From Acidiphilium multivorum AIU301 (lineage in GTDB: Bacteria > Pseudomonadota > Alphaproteobacteria > Acetobacterales > Acetobacteraceae), in the NCBI RefSeq assembly GCF_000202835.1, contig NC_015188.1, positions 1 through 40,588 on the forward strand: a stretch of DNA of 40,588 bases. The letters are read 5' to 3'. Position 1 is the stretch's first letter; each line of letters begins with the position of its first letter. Shown here one piece after another: positions 23,905-33,175 of this stretch. Both the position numbers and the translations under genes were made by a program. The notes beneath the pieces are model-generated. The model searched no databases, had not been told where the DNA came from, and saw only the letters and a list, made by a program, of their open reading frames with translations.

Positions 23905-26581
23905 GTATGGTCATGTTCCATTTGCTTATTGGATTGTATCAGCACTAAGGCCTCGTCGCTTTGTGGAGTTGGGAACACACAATGGTGTGTCCTATGCTGC
24001 ATTCTGCGACGCAGTATTACGTGCAGATCTTGATACGCAATGCTTTGCAATAGACACATGGCAGGGGGACGCTCATGCTGGTTATTATGGAGAAGACGTC
24101 TATAACGATCTTCGGACCTTTCATGACCCCCGATATGCGGCTTTCTCAGAACTGATAAGGTCGACATTTGATCAGGCGTTAGATTATTTTCAAGATGGTT
24201 CTATTGATCTTCTTCACATAGATGGTTGTCACTCTTATGAGGCTGTTTGTCATGATTTTAATAATTGGCGCGCAAAACTTTCTACGAGAGCAGTTGTATT
24301 ATTTCATGACACTAATGTGCGTGAGCGGAATTTTGGTGTTTGGAAATTATGGTCAGAATTAAAGATGAAATATCCAAATTTCGAATTTATGCATGAACAT
24401 GGACTTGGTGTTCTTGCCTTCGGCAGTGAAGTACCTGAGGTAGTGCTTAAACTCTGCAATCTATCTAGCCCCAGCGATATCGCCGTAATCCGCAATCGGT
24501 TCGCGTTCAGTGGACGGTCATGTATCCTTGAGGCAATGCATGTACAGGCTCAACGGGATATCTCCGCGGCTGAATTGCGCGTGACTAGGACGGAATCAGA
24601 GCGCCGACATCTCGAAGAGCGGTTTGCTGCGGCTGAATTGCGCGTGACTAGGACGGAAGCAGAGCGTCGACATCTCGAAGAGCGGCTTGCTGCGGCTGAA
24701 TTGCGCGTGACTAGGACGGAATCAGAGCGTCGGCATCTCGAAGAGCGGCTTGCTGCGTTTGAATCACACATGACTAGGATGGAAACAGAGCGCAGAGATC
24801 TCGCAGAAAAGCTAGGTAGTGTTCTTTCCTCCGAGTCTTGGAGGATGACGGCACCACTCCGGTTCTTAGTGCGGCTCATTCGCCGGCTTACTGGACGTAA
24901 CCTTCGGCGAGGGAGGATCATACTCCGCGCGCTTAAGCCGGCGAATATCGAGCATCGCCGAGAAGTGATTCAGGTGCTGCGTCGCCGTGTCGTCTTAGCC
25001 AGCCGTTTTGTCCCGGGGCTAAACAATGCTGTCATTCACGCTTCGCGTATAACGCTCCCGAGCATTTCTGATGACTCTAATCTAAAATCTTTGAAGTATA
25101 TTCCGCCGCATCATGCTGCGGTCGTATCCTATCCAATATGGTCGCTTCGCTTTGACACGCCGTCGGCGACTGACCTATTGCACCTTGAGGAGACTGAAAT
25201 CAAAATGCCAGAGATCCTCGTCATAGCGAGGTTCTCTAGCGAAACTTTTCATCTCATCCAGCAAACTGCCAATGCTCTCAAGGCCACAGTGGGAGTGCGA
25301 TGGCGTTCCGTTTTCATCACTAAGAACCCCGACGATACGACCTTCGCTGTCACTTGTATGCAAGCCTTCCGGGGTGACGTGCGTTTTCTAACGCGATCGT
25401 TTCCCGAGGAACTCAATGGTAAGATTATCGTTCTTCTGGAAGCGGGAGCAATTCCTCGTAGCCATGGCCTACGCCTCTTAGTCGAAGCTATGGTGCATAA
25501 TCCTGATTTGGCTCTCACCTACTCCGACGAGGACCGATTATCCTCCAAGGGCTTGCCGGAATTCCCGTGGTTCAAGCCAAAATACTCTCCCTTACTCGCG
25601 GCACAAGGAATGCTATTCGGCCGGATGTTTGCCATCAGACCATGTGGGCAGTTAGCATCTGATAGTCTTTTTGATCCAATCCAGTCAGTGCTGCAACTGG
25701 CGCTCAAAGCTACACATGGGTTGGCGAGTGAACGTATTAGACATATCGCTCACGTTCTGTTCCATGATATCCTACCATCGGCACCCTTTCAGCCGGTATC
25801 GCTTCCATCTCTCGAAATTCTTCCATTCGTAAGCATCTTCATCCCTACGCGCGATCATTGGCATCTACTTCGCCAATGTCTCGACAGTCTACGGCGCACA
25901 GACTGGCCTATCGATAGAATTGAAATTATCGTCATTGATAATGGGTCAACCGAAACGGAGACCCTTGAAGGCATGGCTATCGAAGAAGCAAGTGGTCGGA
26001 TACGTATTATCCGAGATAGTCGGAAATTCAACTACGCCGCCCTTAACAATGTTGCCGCTAGGGCAGCGCGTGGTGACGTCTTTGTCCTGCTTAACAACGA
26101 CACCGAAATTATCGATCCGACTTGGCTCCGTAAGCTCTGTGCCTACGCTATTCAGCCGGATGTTGGCGCAGTCGGCGCCAAACTTCTTTATGAAGATCGT
26201 ACCATCCAACACGGTGGAGTAATTCTCGGTATCCAAGGCACAGCCGGACATGCGCATCTCCTCCTCAGGGAATCGGAAGGTGGCTACCAGCAGCTCGCCA
26301 ATATCACACGTGAGGTCGCAGCTGTTACAGGAGCTTGTATTGCCGTCTCGCGTACGGCATTTGAAGAGGTTGGTGGCTTACGCGAAGAATTCGAGGTTGC
26401 GTTCAACGATGTTGTATTTTGCCTAGATCTTTTGGCCGCTGGTCGGCGTAATATATATGTCCATGACTGTGTGTTGATCCATCACGAGAGCAAGACCCGT
26501 GGTTTCGACACTACGCCGCAGAAGATTGCTGTCGCTCGTTCTGAAGCGATCCGCGCCTGGCTACATCACCCTAGGTTGCTA
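23905..26581 (+). pseudogene. Giant gene, middle: methyltransferase, coiled coil, GT2
   Basis: Directly after the target duplication the frame gives a Rossmann methyltransferase-like domain (FVELGTHNGVSYAAF motif I, IDLLHIDGCHSYEAV, VVLFHDTNVRE). A tandem-repeat coiled coil follows (24566-24817), then a linker, and a GT2 domain with VSIFIPTRDHWHLLRQCLDS, VIDNGSTE, the DxD-like LLNNDTEIIDPTW, VTGACIAVSRTAFEEVGG and FNDVVFCLDL. It ends at LHHPRLL, where the IS5-type element interrupts. An internal ATG (23963) leaves an 884-residue open frame ending in 12 IS-encoded residues, so a truncated protein with GT2 might still be made. Domain order resembles large rhamnan-type glycosyltransferases. Confidence 0.85.
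24566..24817 (+). repeat. Four 63-bp tandem repeats encoding a coiled coil
   Basis: Units start at 24566, 24629, 24692 and 24755, each exactly 63 bp (21 residues, three heptads). The core is AAELRVTRTESERRHLEERL; the fourth unit is diverged (AFESHMTRMETERRDLAEKL). The first three are almost identical at the DNA level, so copy number could change by slippage, altering the spacer between the methyltransferase and GT2 domains. Confidence 0.92.
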
Positions 26582-28151
26582 GTCGTCTGTGAATTAAGCG
26601 ATGTGGTAGTTCGGTAGGCGAAGGTCTGGAGAGGGTCTTGCGGCCGAGAGCCATGTGAAGATGGCGCAAAGAAGCCTGATCAGCCATCTGCGGAGCAGCC
26701 GGAGGTTGTGGCCGGCGCCGGCAAGGATGGCGTTGATGGCATCACCGTCGAAGCCGAGCAGGAAGTTTCGCCCCAGATGGCCATCGGTCTTCATGTGGCC
26801 GATGACGGGTTCGATGGCTGTGCGTCGGCGCAACTCGCGGCGGATGGTGGGGGTGATGCCGCGTTTCTGGCGGGAGATGAAGATCCTTCTGCCCTCGGCT
26901 TCGACGCCGTGGCCGCGATAGCCGCGGTCGACATAGGCGCGGGCGACGGCAACGCCGGTGATCCGCTCGACCTGCTCGATCTGGCCGGCCAGGGTGTGGC
27001 CGTCATAGGGATTTCCCGGCTGGCTCTGCATGCCGAGAACGAACTGACCGCCGGGTGCGGCGGCGTTGGTGGTGGCGATGGAGACCTTCACGCCGAATTC
27101 GAATCGCGTCCTGGCCTTGCCCTTGCCGATGCACTCCACCTCAGGCGCGTGCAGGGAATAGAGCTTGTCGGCACCGCGGTCGGAGCGCTTCTGGCGAAGC
27201 AGGCGATTGATCAGGCCCAGCGTTTCGGCGAAAGTGGCCTTCGCTTCAGCGTTGCCTGCGATCTTGCGGGTGATGTCACGAGCCAGCCGGCCCAGCCAGG
27301 TTCGCAGCTTGCGCACGCGAGCCTCGGCCTCGCGGCGTTTGCCACCATGGTGCAGGCGCGCCGCCTCCTGCCTGGCGTAGCGCGCGACCCGGCGATACGA
27401 CTGGCGTAGCGTGATACCGTGCTTGCGTGCCATCCGCGCCAGTGTCTCGATGCCGCTGTGCAGGAGCTTGCTGTCGGTCGGATGCGTCACGGCCTTTGGC
27501 TGGACCGTGGTATCGATGGTGACCCGCTTGTAGTGCTTCTCCGCCACGGCCCCACCCCGCTCGGCGGCCGCCAGCGTCTCGGCGAGCAGGGCCTCCATCC
27601 GCTCGGGCCCGATCCGTTTGCGCCAGCGCGTCATCGAGGATCGGTCAAGCGGCAGCGTGTGCTGGAAATGCGTCTCGCCGCAGAATGCCTGGACATACGG
27701 ACTGTCGAGATAGCGCGCGCAGATCGCTTCGTCGGACAGCCCATCCATGTGCTTGAGAAGATGCAGCGCCACCATCAGGCGGGTCGGCAGTGCCGGACGT
27801 CCCGCCGCCTCGGCGTAGAGTGAGCCGAAGCGTTCCTCGAAAACCCGCCAGTCGATCAGCCGGGCCAGCCGCACCAGGGGATGCCGCTGGTCGATGATGT
27901 TCTCCAGCCGCGAGCGGAACAGTTCGAGATCATCCTGCGAGGCATTCAGCTTCGGCGGCATTCTTTCCTCCACGCCAAACGCATGATGTTCGACATCAAA
28001 GGGAGAGAATCACGATCGCGACCACCGCGCAACGCTCCAACGGTTTTGCAAGGTTTTTCCCCTCAGCTCGCCCAGACCCTGCAAATCCCAATATTGCCAG
28101 CCACCAAAACATCGCCCCCAGATCAGCAAAGTTCGATTTTTCACGGGTGAC
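26582..28151 (-). mobile_element. IS5-type insertion sequence
   Basis: About 1,570 bp with one transposase. The target TTGCTA is duplicated at 26576-26581 and 28152-28157. Ends are weak inverted repeats (GTCGTCTGTGAA against GTCACCCGTGAA). Removing it and one target copy fuses HHPRLL to RDDPYYSPNLSLES in frame. The 6-bp duplication is longer than the 3-4 bp usual for most IS5 subgroups, so the family label is provisional. Confidence 0.85.
26594..27973 (-). CDS. IS5-type DDE transposase
   Basis: The 459-residue protein starts near MPPKLNASQDDLELFRSRLE and contains NIIDQRHPLVRLARLIDW, LPTRLMVALHLLKHMDGLSD and LPLDRSSMTRWRKRIGPE, typical of the long transposases annotated as IS5-like in proteobacteria. 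Probable DDE residues are Asp in VTIDTTVQPKAV, Asp in AYVDRGYRGHG and Glu in RTAIEPVIGHMKTDGHLG. Complete. It lies antisense to the gene it interrupts and may block residual transcription through it. Confidence 0.88.
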   Translation of the reverse strand: MEERMPPKLNASQDDLELFRSRLENIIDQRHPLVRLARLIDWRVFEERFGSLYAEAAGRPALPTRLMVALHLLKHMDGLSDEAICARYLDSPYVQAFCGETHFQHTLPLDRSSMTRWRKRIGPERMEALLAETLAAAERGGAVAEKHYKRVTIDTTVQPKAVTHPTDSKLLHSGIETLARMARKHGITLRQSYRRVARYARQEAARLHHGGKRREAEARVRKLRTWLGRLARDITRKIAGNAEAKATFAETLGLINRLLRQKRSDRGADKLYSLHAPEVECIGKGKARTRFEFGVKVSIATTNAAAPGGQFVLGMQSQPGNPYDGHTLAGQIEQVERITGVAVARAYVDRGYRGHGVEAEGRRIFISRQKRGITPTIRRELRRRTAIEPVIGHMKTDGHLGRNFLLGFDGDAINAILAGAGHNLRLLRRWLIRLLCAIFTWLSAARPSPDLRLPNYHIA

Positions 28152-29351
28152 TTGCTACGCGACGATCCATATTATTCGCCCAATCTCTCGCTCGAGTCTC
28201 CATATAAGCTTGCTTTCGCGCCACGGCGCCGCGAGCTTTGGCGCAAGACCGTCGGTACTACGCTGAAAATTTTAATGCTTTCTTCCACCTACGCACGTGG
28301 TCATGGCGTGGCAGTGGTTATCGATTTGATGGTAACTACGCTGCGCAAGCGCGGCCATGTAGTATTCCTCGCTGGGACAAAGAGCGACCGCGATTTCTCT
28401 TATGGAGGGACCGAGGTCATCGATGTACAAGACCCCCGATCGGCTGCAACGATGGCTACAGATTTGCAGATTGATGTGATTATCGCGCATACACCACCAT
28501 TTTTTGGTGTTGCACGCTGGACCGGTGCATACCCGCCAGTGATTGCTTATGATTACGGTGAGCCGCCTCCAAATTTCTTCCCCGACGAGGAGGCGCGGCG
28601 TGAGAGCCTGGCTGACAAGAACGCTAGCCTGCGGATGTGTACGAAGGTTTTCGCGATATCCCAGGCGATCGCAGATGAGTCATTGATCCCTCCAGACAAG
28701 GTAATCCCACTCGGCAATAGCCATCTTGGCGTATGGACGTCTGAACTCTTGGAGCGGCGTGAAGCAATTCGTCGTAAGCACGGATGGACTTCACACTACG
28801 TTATTCTCAACGTTTGCCGTTTTCATGTAGGCGAGCGCAAATACAAGGGGGTCGATCAGTACGCCGATATGCTTGCTGCCTTGAAGTCGGTCGATCCAGA
28901 TTTCGCGGCGCGTTGTATCTTTGTTCTCTGTGGAAAAGCGCACGATGAGGATATAGCCGCGGTTCGTGCCCAAGGGATTACAGCTATCGCAAACATTTCT
29001 GATGAAGAAATGTTGGATCTCTACGTGGCAGCAGACCTCTATGTGAACTTTTCGCGTTGGGAAGGATACAATCTGGGTATTGGCCAAGCTCTTGCGATGG
29101 GACTGAAGGTAATTGCTTCAGATATACCCGCTCATCGCGCCTTTGGCGTAAGGGTTGTGGGCAATGCAATCGATGCTGCCTTTGCACTACTCGATCTAAC
29201 TCGCGAATCGACGGAGCGTGTTCCCCTGCTGTGGAGTTGGGACGAACCGCTCCACCTATTCGCTGAAGAAATTGAGAGCTTAGCTTTTACCAGCACCAAC
29301 CCCCAAATAGGTTGGAGCCATGACAAGTCTGAGGATCAAGGAGTTGCGTAA
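28152..29351 (+). pseudogene. Giant gene, 3' segment: GT4 glycosyltransferase domain
   Basis: It begins in the target duplication with RDDPYYSPNLSLESPYKLAF, which normally closes a GT2 domain, so the N-terminus belongs to the previous segment. The rest is a GT-B fold (about 350 residues) with KILMLSSTYARGHGVAVVID, the acceptor-domain VFAISQAIADESLIPPDKV, VILNVCRFHVGERKYKGVDQ and the donor-site FSRWEGYNLGIGQALAMG, where the Glu pair position of GT4 enzymes reads WEGYNLG. It has no ribosome binding site of its own; TTG 28152 is in frame but is only the duplicated target. Ends at 29351. Confidence 0.85.
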
Positions 29352-29362
29352 CTTGTAAAACC

Positions 29363-29456
29363 TGCGACACATAGGCAACCGCCCGGTCTGCCAGGCTTTT
29401 TCTTGTCGCATATCATTGTCGCATGTTATATTAATTGTGCGACATAACATGCGACA
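29363..29456. repeat. TGTCGCA array ahead of serine recombinase, res-site candidate
   Basis: The heptamer TGTCGCA or its complement occurs five times: 29363 (reverse), 29404 and 29417 (forward), 29438 and 29450 (reverse). The inner part contains a perfect 13-bp dyad, TGTCGCATGTTAT (29417-29429) and ATAACATGCGACA (29444-29456), ending 9 bp before the recombinase ATG. This is the expected layout of a recombinase-binding crossover site that also serves as its operator. Confidence 0.65.
29381..29401 (+). terminator. Probable intrinsic terminator
   Basis: GCCCGG, a TCTG loop and CCAGGC (one mismatch in the stem) followed by TTTTTCTTG, 30 bp after the stop of the glycosyltransferase gene. Position and U-rich tail fit termination of the polysaccharide operon. 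Confidence 0.5.
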
Positions 29457-29465
29457 GGAAAGTTC

Positions 29466-30044
29466 ATGAACGAGTCTGCAACCGGCCCCTTGATCGGCTA
29501 CGCCCGCGTCTCCACTCAGGGCCAGGATCTCGCCCAGCAGCGCGCGACGCTGCGGGAGGCTGGCTGCACCCGCATTTTCGAGGAAAAGGTCAGCGGGGCA
29601 AAGCGTGACCGGCCAGAATTAGCACGCCTGCTCGATCACCTGCGTGCCGGTGACGTGGTGACGGTCACGCGCCTGGACCGGCTTGCCCGCTCCACCCGCG
29701 ATCTGCTGGATATTGCCGAGCGGATCAAAGAGGCTGGCGCCGGCTTGCGCTCACTGGCCGAGCCGTGGGCCGATACCACGACGCCGGCCGGCCGCATGGT
29801 GCTCACCGTGTTCGCCGGCATGGCCGATTTCGAGCGGTCCCTTATTGTCGAACGTACCAGCACTGGCAGGATAGCAGCCAAGGCGCGCGGTGTGCGCTTT
29901 GGGCCGCGGCCTGCTCTCGCGGCCGAGCAGATCGCTCATGCCCGTCAGCTCATCGAGGTGGACGGCAAACCCGTGGCCGAGGTTGCCCGCTTGCTGGGCG
30001 TCCACCGCGCCACCCTCTACCGGACCTTGGAGAAACACCAATAG
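29466..30044 (+). CDS. Orphan serine recombinase (resolvase/invertase)
   Basis: The 192-residue protein has Ser16 in LIGYARVSTQGQDLAQQ, TVTRLDRLARSTRDLLDIAE, FAGMADFERSLIVERTSTGR and a C-terminal helix-turn-helix EVARLLGVHRATLYRTLEKH. It is complete, with RBS AGGAAAG just upstream of ATG 29466. It is not accompanied by a transposase or transposon ends, so it may be the plasmid's multimer-resolution enzyme or a leftover from a lost Tn3 element. It differs clearly from the two transposon resolvases. Expression is probably controlled by its binding to the adjacent TGTCGCA array. Confidence 0.92.
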   Translation: MNESATGPLIGYARVSTQGQDLAQQRATLREAGCTRIFEEKVSGAKRDRPELARLLDHLRAGDVVTVTRLDRLARSTRDLLDIAERIKEAGAGLRSLAEPWADTTTPAGRMVLTVFAGMADFERSLIVERTSTGRIAAKARGVRFGPRPALAAEQIAHARQLIEVDGKPVAEVARLLGVHRATLYRTLEKHQ

Positions 30045-30112
30045 CGCGGTCCGGGAGGGGCGTTCGATTTCCGAAAATCTTCAATTACGGAACGTCGCGG
30101 ATTGAATGTCGC

Positions 30113-30136
30113 GCATGATAAAGGACGTTATCATGC
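30113..30136. repeat. 9-bp perfect hairpin downstream of recombinase
   Basis: GCATGATAA (30113-30121) and TTATCATGC (30128-30136) around AGGACG. There is no T-run, so it is not a standard terminator; it might be an operator or RNA stem. Confidence 0.4.
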
Positions 30137-30395
30137 TCAAGAAGCGTGGTTTAAGGGATCATCGGACGCATCTGCTCGATACCGGGTCCGTCCATGCGAC
30201 CAGTGAGTTGAATTGAAAAACGAAGGTGTCTGCAGCATCTGGATTGATGCTCAGGCGGTGTTCTGGTGGTGCATCGAGCAGCGGGCATCCGAGACTGCAA
30301 CCCTGTAAGATAGAGAATGCTTCGTGTGCCTTGGCGCTGTGCAACTCGCTTGGGAAATATGCTACATGCCGAGCGAGAAAGGAAAGCTGCTCGTA

Positions 30396-30662
30396 ATGCT
30401 GGACCTGCCGATTCCAAACGACGCGACAAAGCTCTGGTTACGATCCAGCTGGTCGCGGTTTAATCGTACTGATGGCTGCGAGATCACTCTCAATTGGACC
30501 AAAGTTGGCTTTCGCTGGCGGGCGATGGTGCCGAATTTCCATTACAATAAAAGAAGTGGATGGATCATATTAAAGGATGAAAACGGCATTGTAGACTTCA
30601 AAAAATACTCACACGCAATGAGACTTGTAGAGTTATATATTTCAGAAAATGAGAAAAAATAA
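30396..30662 (+). CDS. AT-rich hypothetical protein
   Basis: From ATG 30396, with a GAAAGGAAA purine tract about 12 nt ahead, 88 residues begin MLDLPIPNDATKLWLRSSWS and include aromatic-rich strands (WRAMVPNFHYNK, SGWIILKDENG) and a charged C-terminus. An earlier in-frame ATG at 30366 is possible. No domain is recognised. The 3' half is far more AT-rich than the plasmid average, like the other orphan at 34152, suggesting foreign origin. Confidence 0.4.
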   Translation: MLDLPIPNDATKLWLRSSWSRFNRTDGCEITLNWTKVGFRWRAMVPNFHYNKRSGWIILKDENGIVDFKKYSHAMRLVELYISENEKK

Positions 30663-30827
30663 ATTTATATTACGAAATATATAAATTAGGTGGAATTATA
30701 GAGATCAAAAGAATCGTGTGATCAGGTCAATTTTTCTTACGCAAACGACGCCTGGCTAAAGAAACCGGTTTTCTGGCTATATTTGGTCTATTTTCGATGA
30801 TATTTGCGAGACCATCGATTATCAAAC

Positions 30828-31907
30828 CTTGCCTATCCGGTTGACTCCCATACCTACTAGATCTAGTGTTGGGCATGGATGTCCTGGCCCGTGAAGACCT
30901 GCCGTTCCCGCAGTCTCTGCCGGAATTCCAGCGTATTTTCCCGAACGACGCGGCCTGTGCCGCCTATCTCGAAAGCGCCCGCTGGAATGGAGGGTTCGCC
31001 TGCCCAAGGTGCGGCGTCGTTGGCGAGCCGTTCCGTTTCGAGGCGCGCCCGGGCGTTCTGCGCTGCCGGGCCTGTCGCAAAGACGTAAGCCTGATGGCTG
31101 GGACCGTTATGGAACGCAGTCACACGCCGCTGTCGACTTGGTTCTGGGCGGCTTACTTGATCGCCAGCCAGACGCCCGGAATGTCGGCCGTCCAATTTCA
31201 GCGGCAACTCGGCCTGTCGCGCTACGAGACCGCCTTCGGCATCCTTCATAAGCTGCGCGCCGGGATGGTGCGCCCCGAGCGCGACAAGATTGGCGACACG
31301 CCGCAAGAACACGTCGAAGTGGATGAAACGTGGGTTGGAGGACGAACCCGAGGCGATGGACGGGGTGTCCATCACAAGGTTCTCGTCGCCTGTGCCGTGG
31401 AGGTGCGCCACCGGAAACCGGGAACCAAGCTCGACAATCGGAAAGACGGTCGCTACGCGGGACGCGTTCGTCTCGCTGTTGTCCCCGACCGTAGCGCCAA
31501 TTCGCTCTGCGGATTCGTCGAAAACGCCGTTGCTCCCGGATCGCTGATCGTTACCGACGACTGGAGCGGCTATGCCGGTCTCGGAAGGCGCGGGTTCGAC
31601 CACCATGCAATCGCCGAATGCGGCGACCCGGAGGTGGCAGAAGAATTCCTGCCGATCGTCCACTTGGTCTTTACCAACCTGAAGACCTGGATCAACGGCA
31701 TCCATCACGGGGTCAGCGCCAAACATCTACAAGCCTACCTCAATGAATTCACGTTTCGGTTCAACCGGCGCCTCTATCCCTTCAACGCGTTCCGCTCGCT
31801 GCTCGGAATCGCGGGTAGGGCAGCCGCACCAACCTTTGACGAGCTTTATTCCGGGGAATGGACACACCCTACATTTAGTGGGTGTGGGTAACAACCGGAT
31901 AGGCAAG
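30828..31907 (+). mobile_element. IS1595-family element, copy 2
   Basis: Opposite orientation to copies 1 and 3. Same 1,080-bp length and ends; target duplication TATCAAAC at 30820-30827 and 31908-31915. It interrupts a small minus-strand gene. Confidence 0.95.
30866..31891 (+). CDS. IS1595-family transposase (copy 2)
   Basis: Translation identical to copy 1 over all 341 residues, including the zinc ribbon and the DETWVGG and HHGVSAKH motifs. No substitutions are visible, so the copies arose very recently or are kept identical by gene conversion. The likely initiator is ATG 30875. Confidence 0.93.
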   Translation: MLGMDVLAREDLPFPQSLPEFQRIFPNDAACAAYLESARWNGGFACPRCGVVGEPFRFEARPGVLRCRACRKDVSLMAGTVMERSHTPLSTWFWAAYLIASQTPGMSAVQFQRQLGLSRYETAFGILHKLRAGMVRPERDKIGDTPQEHVEVDETWVGGRTRGDGRGVHHKVLVACAVEVRHRKPGTKLDNRKDGRYAGRVRLAVVPDRSANSLCGFVENAVAPGSLIVTDDWSGYAGLGRRGFDHHAIAECGDPEVAEEFLPIVHLVFTNLKTWINGIHHGVSAKHLQAYLNEFTFRFNRRLYPFNAFRSLLGIAGRAAAPTFDELYSGEWTHPTFSGCG

Positions 31908-32057
31908 TATCAAACTATCTTTTGATTGATTTATGCTTACCAGAAGCGCCGCTGCTTGCCTCAAATATTCAACAGCAGCAAGATATATACGCTTTTCATC
32001 GTGGCCGAACTCGGACATCGACTTGCCTTCTGTTTGTGAATCTGCCGGATTAATCAT

Positions 32058-32629
32058 TTTAGATTATCCCTATTAGAAATGACAAACTTCACGCTTAGCC
32101 ACGATATTGCTAAATATCTAAAATCTTTCACTTACGCAACCCATAGTAGCAAATTCGTAGTTGGGATGCATTTTGCGAAGATCTGCAGATCGTAACAAAA
32201 CATTACGATCTTCCATATTCATCGTATTTATCTGGAGAGTTTCGATTCAGATAGTGGGACTTGGATGAAGTTACACAACCATTGGCTGCAGTCGCTACTC
32301 CGGCTGTTCCTGGGTTTGAGCGAGACCATCTGCGTAGTCGCGGCAGCTACGTCAGCAACGGCAGTAGCCTTGCTCCCGGTGACACGTTCGACAGAATCGA
32401 AGGCCCGTGCCCGGTAGACGGTCATCGTTTTGGCCAGAAGACCCGGCATATGATGAAACAGGACGATCCGTACCTATAAGCTCGGCCGCGCCGGCGTCTC
32501 ATATGCCTCGATGATGATCGTCACGGGTTTGATCGCGCCGACGAAGCTGTCGTGATGAAGGCTGCAGGTCGACTGCCAACCCCGATTTCTCACGGGGCTA
32601 GGTGCATCGGGGCCAAGGATGTCGACGAA
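32058..32629. other. Intergenic, no supported gene
   Basis: The left half (32058-32260) is AT-rich; the right half is plasmid-like in GC. A 50-codon frame at 32265-32417 (MKLHNHWLQSLLRLFLGLSE..., hydrophobic middle) has no ribosome binding site or homologue that I recognise. The stretch 32471-32629 looks like degraded coding DNA but no family can be named. Confidence 0.5.
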
Positions 32630-33175
32630 TTAGTGGGGCGACGCGCGCCACATCTGGCGCAGGAGGAGGCGGCCTCGGCGGTGGTGGCGGATCGCTTGCA
32701 GCGCGTGGCCAACAGCGAGAGCGATCAGGATGATTGCCGACCAGCGATGGATGGGCGCCAGAAGGTCGAAAAGATGCGGGTCAGGGCCGATCACCGAGGG
32801 AATCGGGATCACGCCGAGGAACAGGGTCGGGAAGCCCGATGGCGCGGAGCAGGCGGTCAGGTAGCCGAGGATCGGGACCTCCAGTAGCAAGCCATAGAGC
32901 AGGGCCTGCCCCGCTGCGGCGGCGCGACGCTCGGCGATGGACAGCCCGTCCGCGTCGGCTGGGCGGCCGTGGCGGTTGCGCAAGCCCAGGCGCCACACAA
33001 CCAGGGCGAAGACGGTCAAGCCGATCGTCTTGTGCAACTGGAAGAGGAGGAACTTCACCAGCAAATCGCGCAGTGGTACGGCGACCATGATCCACGCAAT
33101 GGCGAAGCCGGTGGCGACGAGGCCGGCGGTCCACCAGTGCAGCCGGCGCTGCGCGGGACGCCAGGCTTCAGCCAT
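32630..33175 (-). CDS. Cytochrome b561-type membrane haem protein
   Basis: A 181-residue integral membrane protein of the bacterial cytochrome b561 (CybB) family, which passes electrons between the quinone pool and periplasmic partners. Four hydrophobic segments carry the expected haem-ligand histidines: H13 (RRLHWWTAGLV), H48 (FQLHKTIGLTV), H143 (APIHRWSAIIL) and H157 (LAVGHALQAI). ATG 33175 is the family start and overlaps the yceI stop by 8 bp, so the two are co-translated. YceI-plus-b561 pairs are common in proteobacteria. Its substrate is not evident. Confidence 0.88.
   Translation of the reverse strand: MAEAWRPAQRRLHWWTAGLVATGFAIAWIMVAVPLRDLLVKFLLFQLHKTIGLTVFALVVWRLGLRNRHGRPADADGLSIAERRAAAAGQALLYGLLLEVPILGYLTACSAPSGFPTLFLGVIPIPSVIGPDPHLFDLLAPIHRWSAIILIALAVGHALQAIRHHRRGRLLLRQMWRASPH

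Larger units (their letters stand above)
30727..32057 (-). pseudogene. Small unknown gene split by IS1595 copy 2
   Basis: The minus-strand ATG at 32057, with AGGGA about 10 nt ahead, opens MINPADSQTEGKSMSEFGHD and runs to the IS at 31908. Without the IS and one TATCAAAC copy it continues SKDSLIIDGLANIIENRPNI and ends at a TGA (30727-30729) after a very basic tail (ARRRLRKKN). The rejoined frame is exactly 81 codons. The family is unknown; an acidic N-terminal helix and a basic C-terminus are the visible features. An internal Met (SMSEFGHD) is an alternative start. Confidence 0.55.

Noticed and set aside
24566-24817. CRISPR-like array
   Set aside because: The repeats are contiguous 63-bp coding units without spacers and translate to heptads.
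22825-31907. Composite transposon formed by inverted IS1595 copies 1 and 2
   Set aside because: Each copy has its own matching 8-bp duplication on both sides, so they inserted separately; the outermost flanks do not match each other.
32265-32417. 50-codon hydrophobic small protein
   Set aside because: No ribosome binding site, no recognised relative and no context; too short to support.
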